In this document: piece after piece, positions 63,239-64,000 of the stretch
Position numbering within the stretch: position 1 is the stretch's first letter
Layout: each line of letters starts with the position of its first letter
Source of the DNA: Candidatus Kosakonia sp. 282A-S69
GTDB lineage: Bacteria; Pseudomonadota; Gammaproteobacteria; Enterobacterales; Enterobacteriaceae
Length of the DNA: 64,000 nt
NCBI RefSeq assembly: GCF_029433855.1
Contig: NZ_JAROAU010000003.1
Location: 1,256,957-1,320,956 of the forward strand
Direction of reading: 5' to 3'
Translations under genes and position numbers: made by a program
The notes under the pieces: generated by a model
Seen by the model: only the letters and a program-made list of their open reading frames with translations
What the model was told of the DNA's origin: nothing
Databases searched by the model: none

Positions 63239-63583
63239 TTACACCGCCGCGATAATCTTAATCTCAACTTTATAACGCGGATTCATCAGCTTCGCCTGCA
63301 CGGTGCAGCGCACCGGTGCATGGCCCGCCACGACCCACGCATCCCAGGCCTTATTCATCGCCGCAAAATCATCGCTGTCAGCAAGAAAAAGAGTGGCATC
63401 AAGGATCCGTGACTTATCGCTGCCCTGTTTTTCAAGCACCGCGTCAATCTGCGCCAGCGTGTTGGCTGTCTGCTCAAAGGCGTCGGCGTCGAGATTTTCC
63501 GGCACGCCAGTGTAGTAGAGCGTCTGGTTATGGATCACGACATCAGACCAGCGGGCTTCCGCGTCAATACGCACAATTGTCAT
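63239..63583 (-). CDS. yoaB: RidA-family protein YoaB
   Basis: This 114-residue RidA (YjgF/YER057c/UK114) family protein comes from a family of imine/enamine deaminases that clear reactive intermediates. Catalytic Arg in APVRCTVQAKLMNP. ATG at 63583 follows AGGAAAAGGTG and gives MTIVRIDAEARWSDV. Very close to E. coli YoaB. Divergent from yoaA. Confidence 0.94.
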   Translation of the reverse strand: MTIVRIDAEARWSDVVIHNQTLYYTGVPENLDADAFEQTANTLAQIDAVLEKQGSDKSRILDATLFLADSDDFAAMNKAWDAWVVAGHAPVRCTVQAKLMNPRYKVEIKIIAAV

Positions 63584-63695
63584 CACCTTTTCCTTCCTGG
63601 TTGCAAAGATTCGCCGGGAAGAGTGCCACAAAAACCTGGCTGGCGTAAATCCGCTCGCCCTGACATAATCACTGGCGATTTAACCAGGGGGTAGT

Positions 63696-64000
63696 GTGAC
63701 GGACGATTTTGCAACAGACGGCCAGCTTGCCAAAGCGATACCGGGATTTAAACCGCGCGAACCGCAGCGCCAGATGGCTTACGCCGTGACCGAAGCGATT
63801 GAAAAAACGCAGCCGCTGGTGGTGGAAGCGGGGACCGGAACCGGTAAAACCTACGCCTACCTTGCGCCCGCGCTACGTGCCGGTAAGAAAGTGATTATCT
63901 CCACGGGTTCGAAAGCCTTGCAGGATCAGCTCTACAGCCGCGATCTGCCCACCGTCTCAAAAGCGCTGGAGTACACCGGCCGCACGGCGCTGCTTAAAGG
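63696..64000 (+). CDS. yoaA: YoaA helicase, 5' part (cut by window end)
   Basis: First 101 codons of a DinG/XPD-type iron-sulfur DNA helicase that in E. coli pairs with the HolC (chi) subunit at stalled forks. GTG start at 63696 after CCAGGGGGTAGT (MTDDFATDGQLAKAIPGF). Walker A VVEAGTGTGKTYAYLAPA and motif Ia STGSKALQDQLYSRDLPTV are visible. The cluster and later motifs lie beyond the window. Confidence 0.95.
   Translation, partial: MTDDFATDGQLAKAIPGFKPREPQRQMAYAVTEAIEKTQPLVVEAGTGTGKTYAYLAPALRAGKKVIISTGSKALQDQLYSRDLPTVSKALEYTGRTALLK

Overview
This window is chromosomal DNA of an enterobacterium (family Enterobacteriaceae). Almost every protein is a full-length match to a known Escherichia coli family, and gene order follows the argS to yoaA stretch of the E. 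coli K-12 map. Differences of content show it is another genus or species: yebB and yebQ are missing from their usual places, and extra genes sit between ruvC and ruvA and between yebO and cspC. I would not name the genus from sequence alone. The window starts inside a repeat array and ends inside yoaA. I see no prophage, insertion sequence, tRNA, rRNA or CRISPR array.

Layout. 1-358: REP/BIME array of 110-111 bp units abutting argS. 359-7254: argS, yecM, cutC, the tRNA cmo5U genes cmoAB, yecN, yecE-yecD. 7520-14747: aspS-nudB-yebC-ruvC, then an inserted divergent pair (HTH regulator and an SDR-like NAD(P)-binding protein), then SOS-controlled ruvAB. 14782-19781: zinc uptake znuCB/znuA around a Zur box, mepM, lpxM. 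19833-28054: central carbon metabolism (pykA, hexR, zwf, edd, eda) and purT. 28183-36612: yebG (SOS), yebF, yebE, ptrB, holE-exoX, yobA-yebZ-yebY, the small RNA SdsR, a decayed M15-peptidase-like gene, pphA, yebW, yebV. 36727-45624: rsmF, the letAB lipid-transport pair, msrC, proQ-prc. 45818-50599: htpX, kdgR, yobH, mgrB, yebO, an MBL-fold hydrolase, a frameshifted yobF and cspC. 50746-57736: rlmA, mntP with its manganese riboswitch, yobD, the mannose PTS manXYZ, yoaE. 57718-64000: the c-di-GMP phosphodiesterase pdeD, sdaA, nudL-pabB, yoaH, yoaB and the start of yoaA.

How the genes work together. Several regulons are readable from operators: LexA (ruvAB, yebG), Zur (znu), PurR (purT), HexR (zwf), GntR (edd-eda), sigma-32 (htpX), sigma-S (sdsR), likely Mlc (man) and the yybP-ykoY riboswitch with a Fur-like site (mntP). 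The edd-eda, zwf, pykA and hexR block joins the Entner-Doudoroff and oxidative pentose phosphate routes. mepM, lpxM, letAB and prc serve the envelope.

The most unusual items are the tandem REP array, the regulator/SDR insertion inside the ruv cluster, the peptidase pseudogene beside SdsR, the double frameshift in yobF, a long hairpin between yebC and ruvC, an unassigned plus-strand terminator in the mntP-yobD gap, and an intrinsic terminator between the GntR operator and edd. No clearly new multi-gene system is evident.
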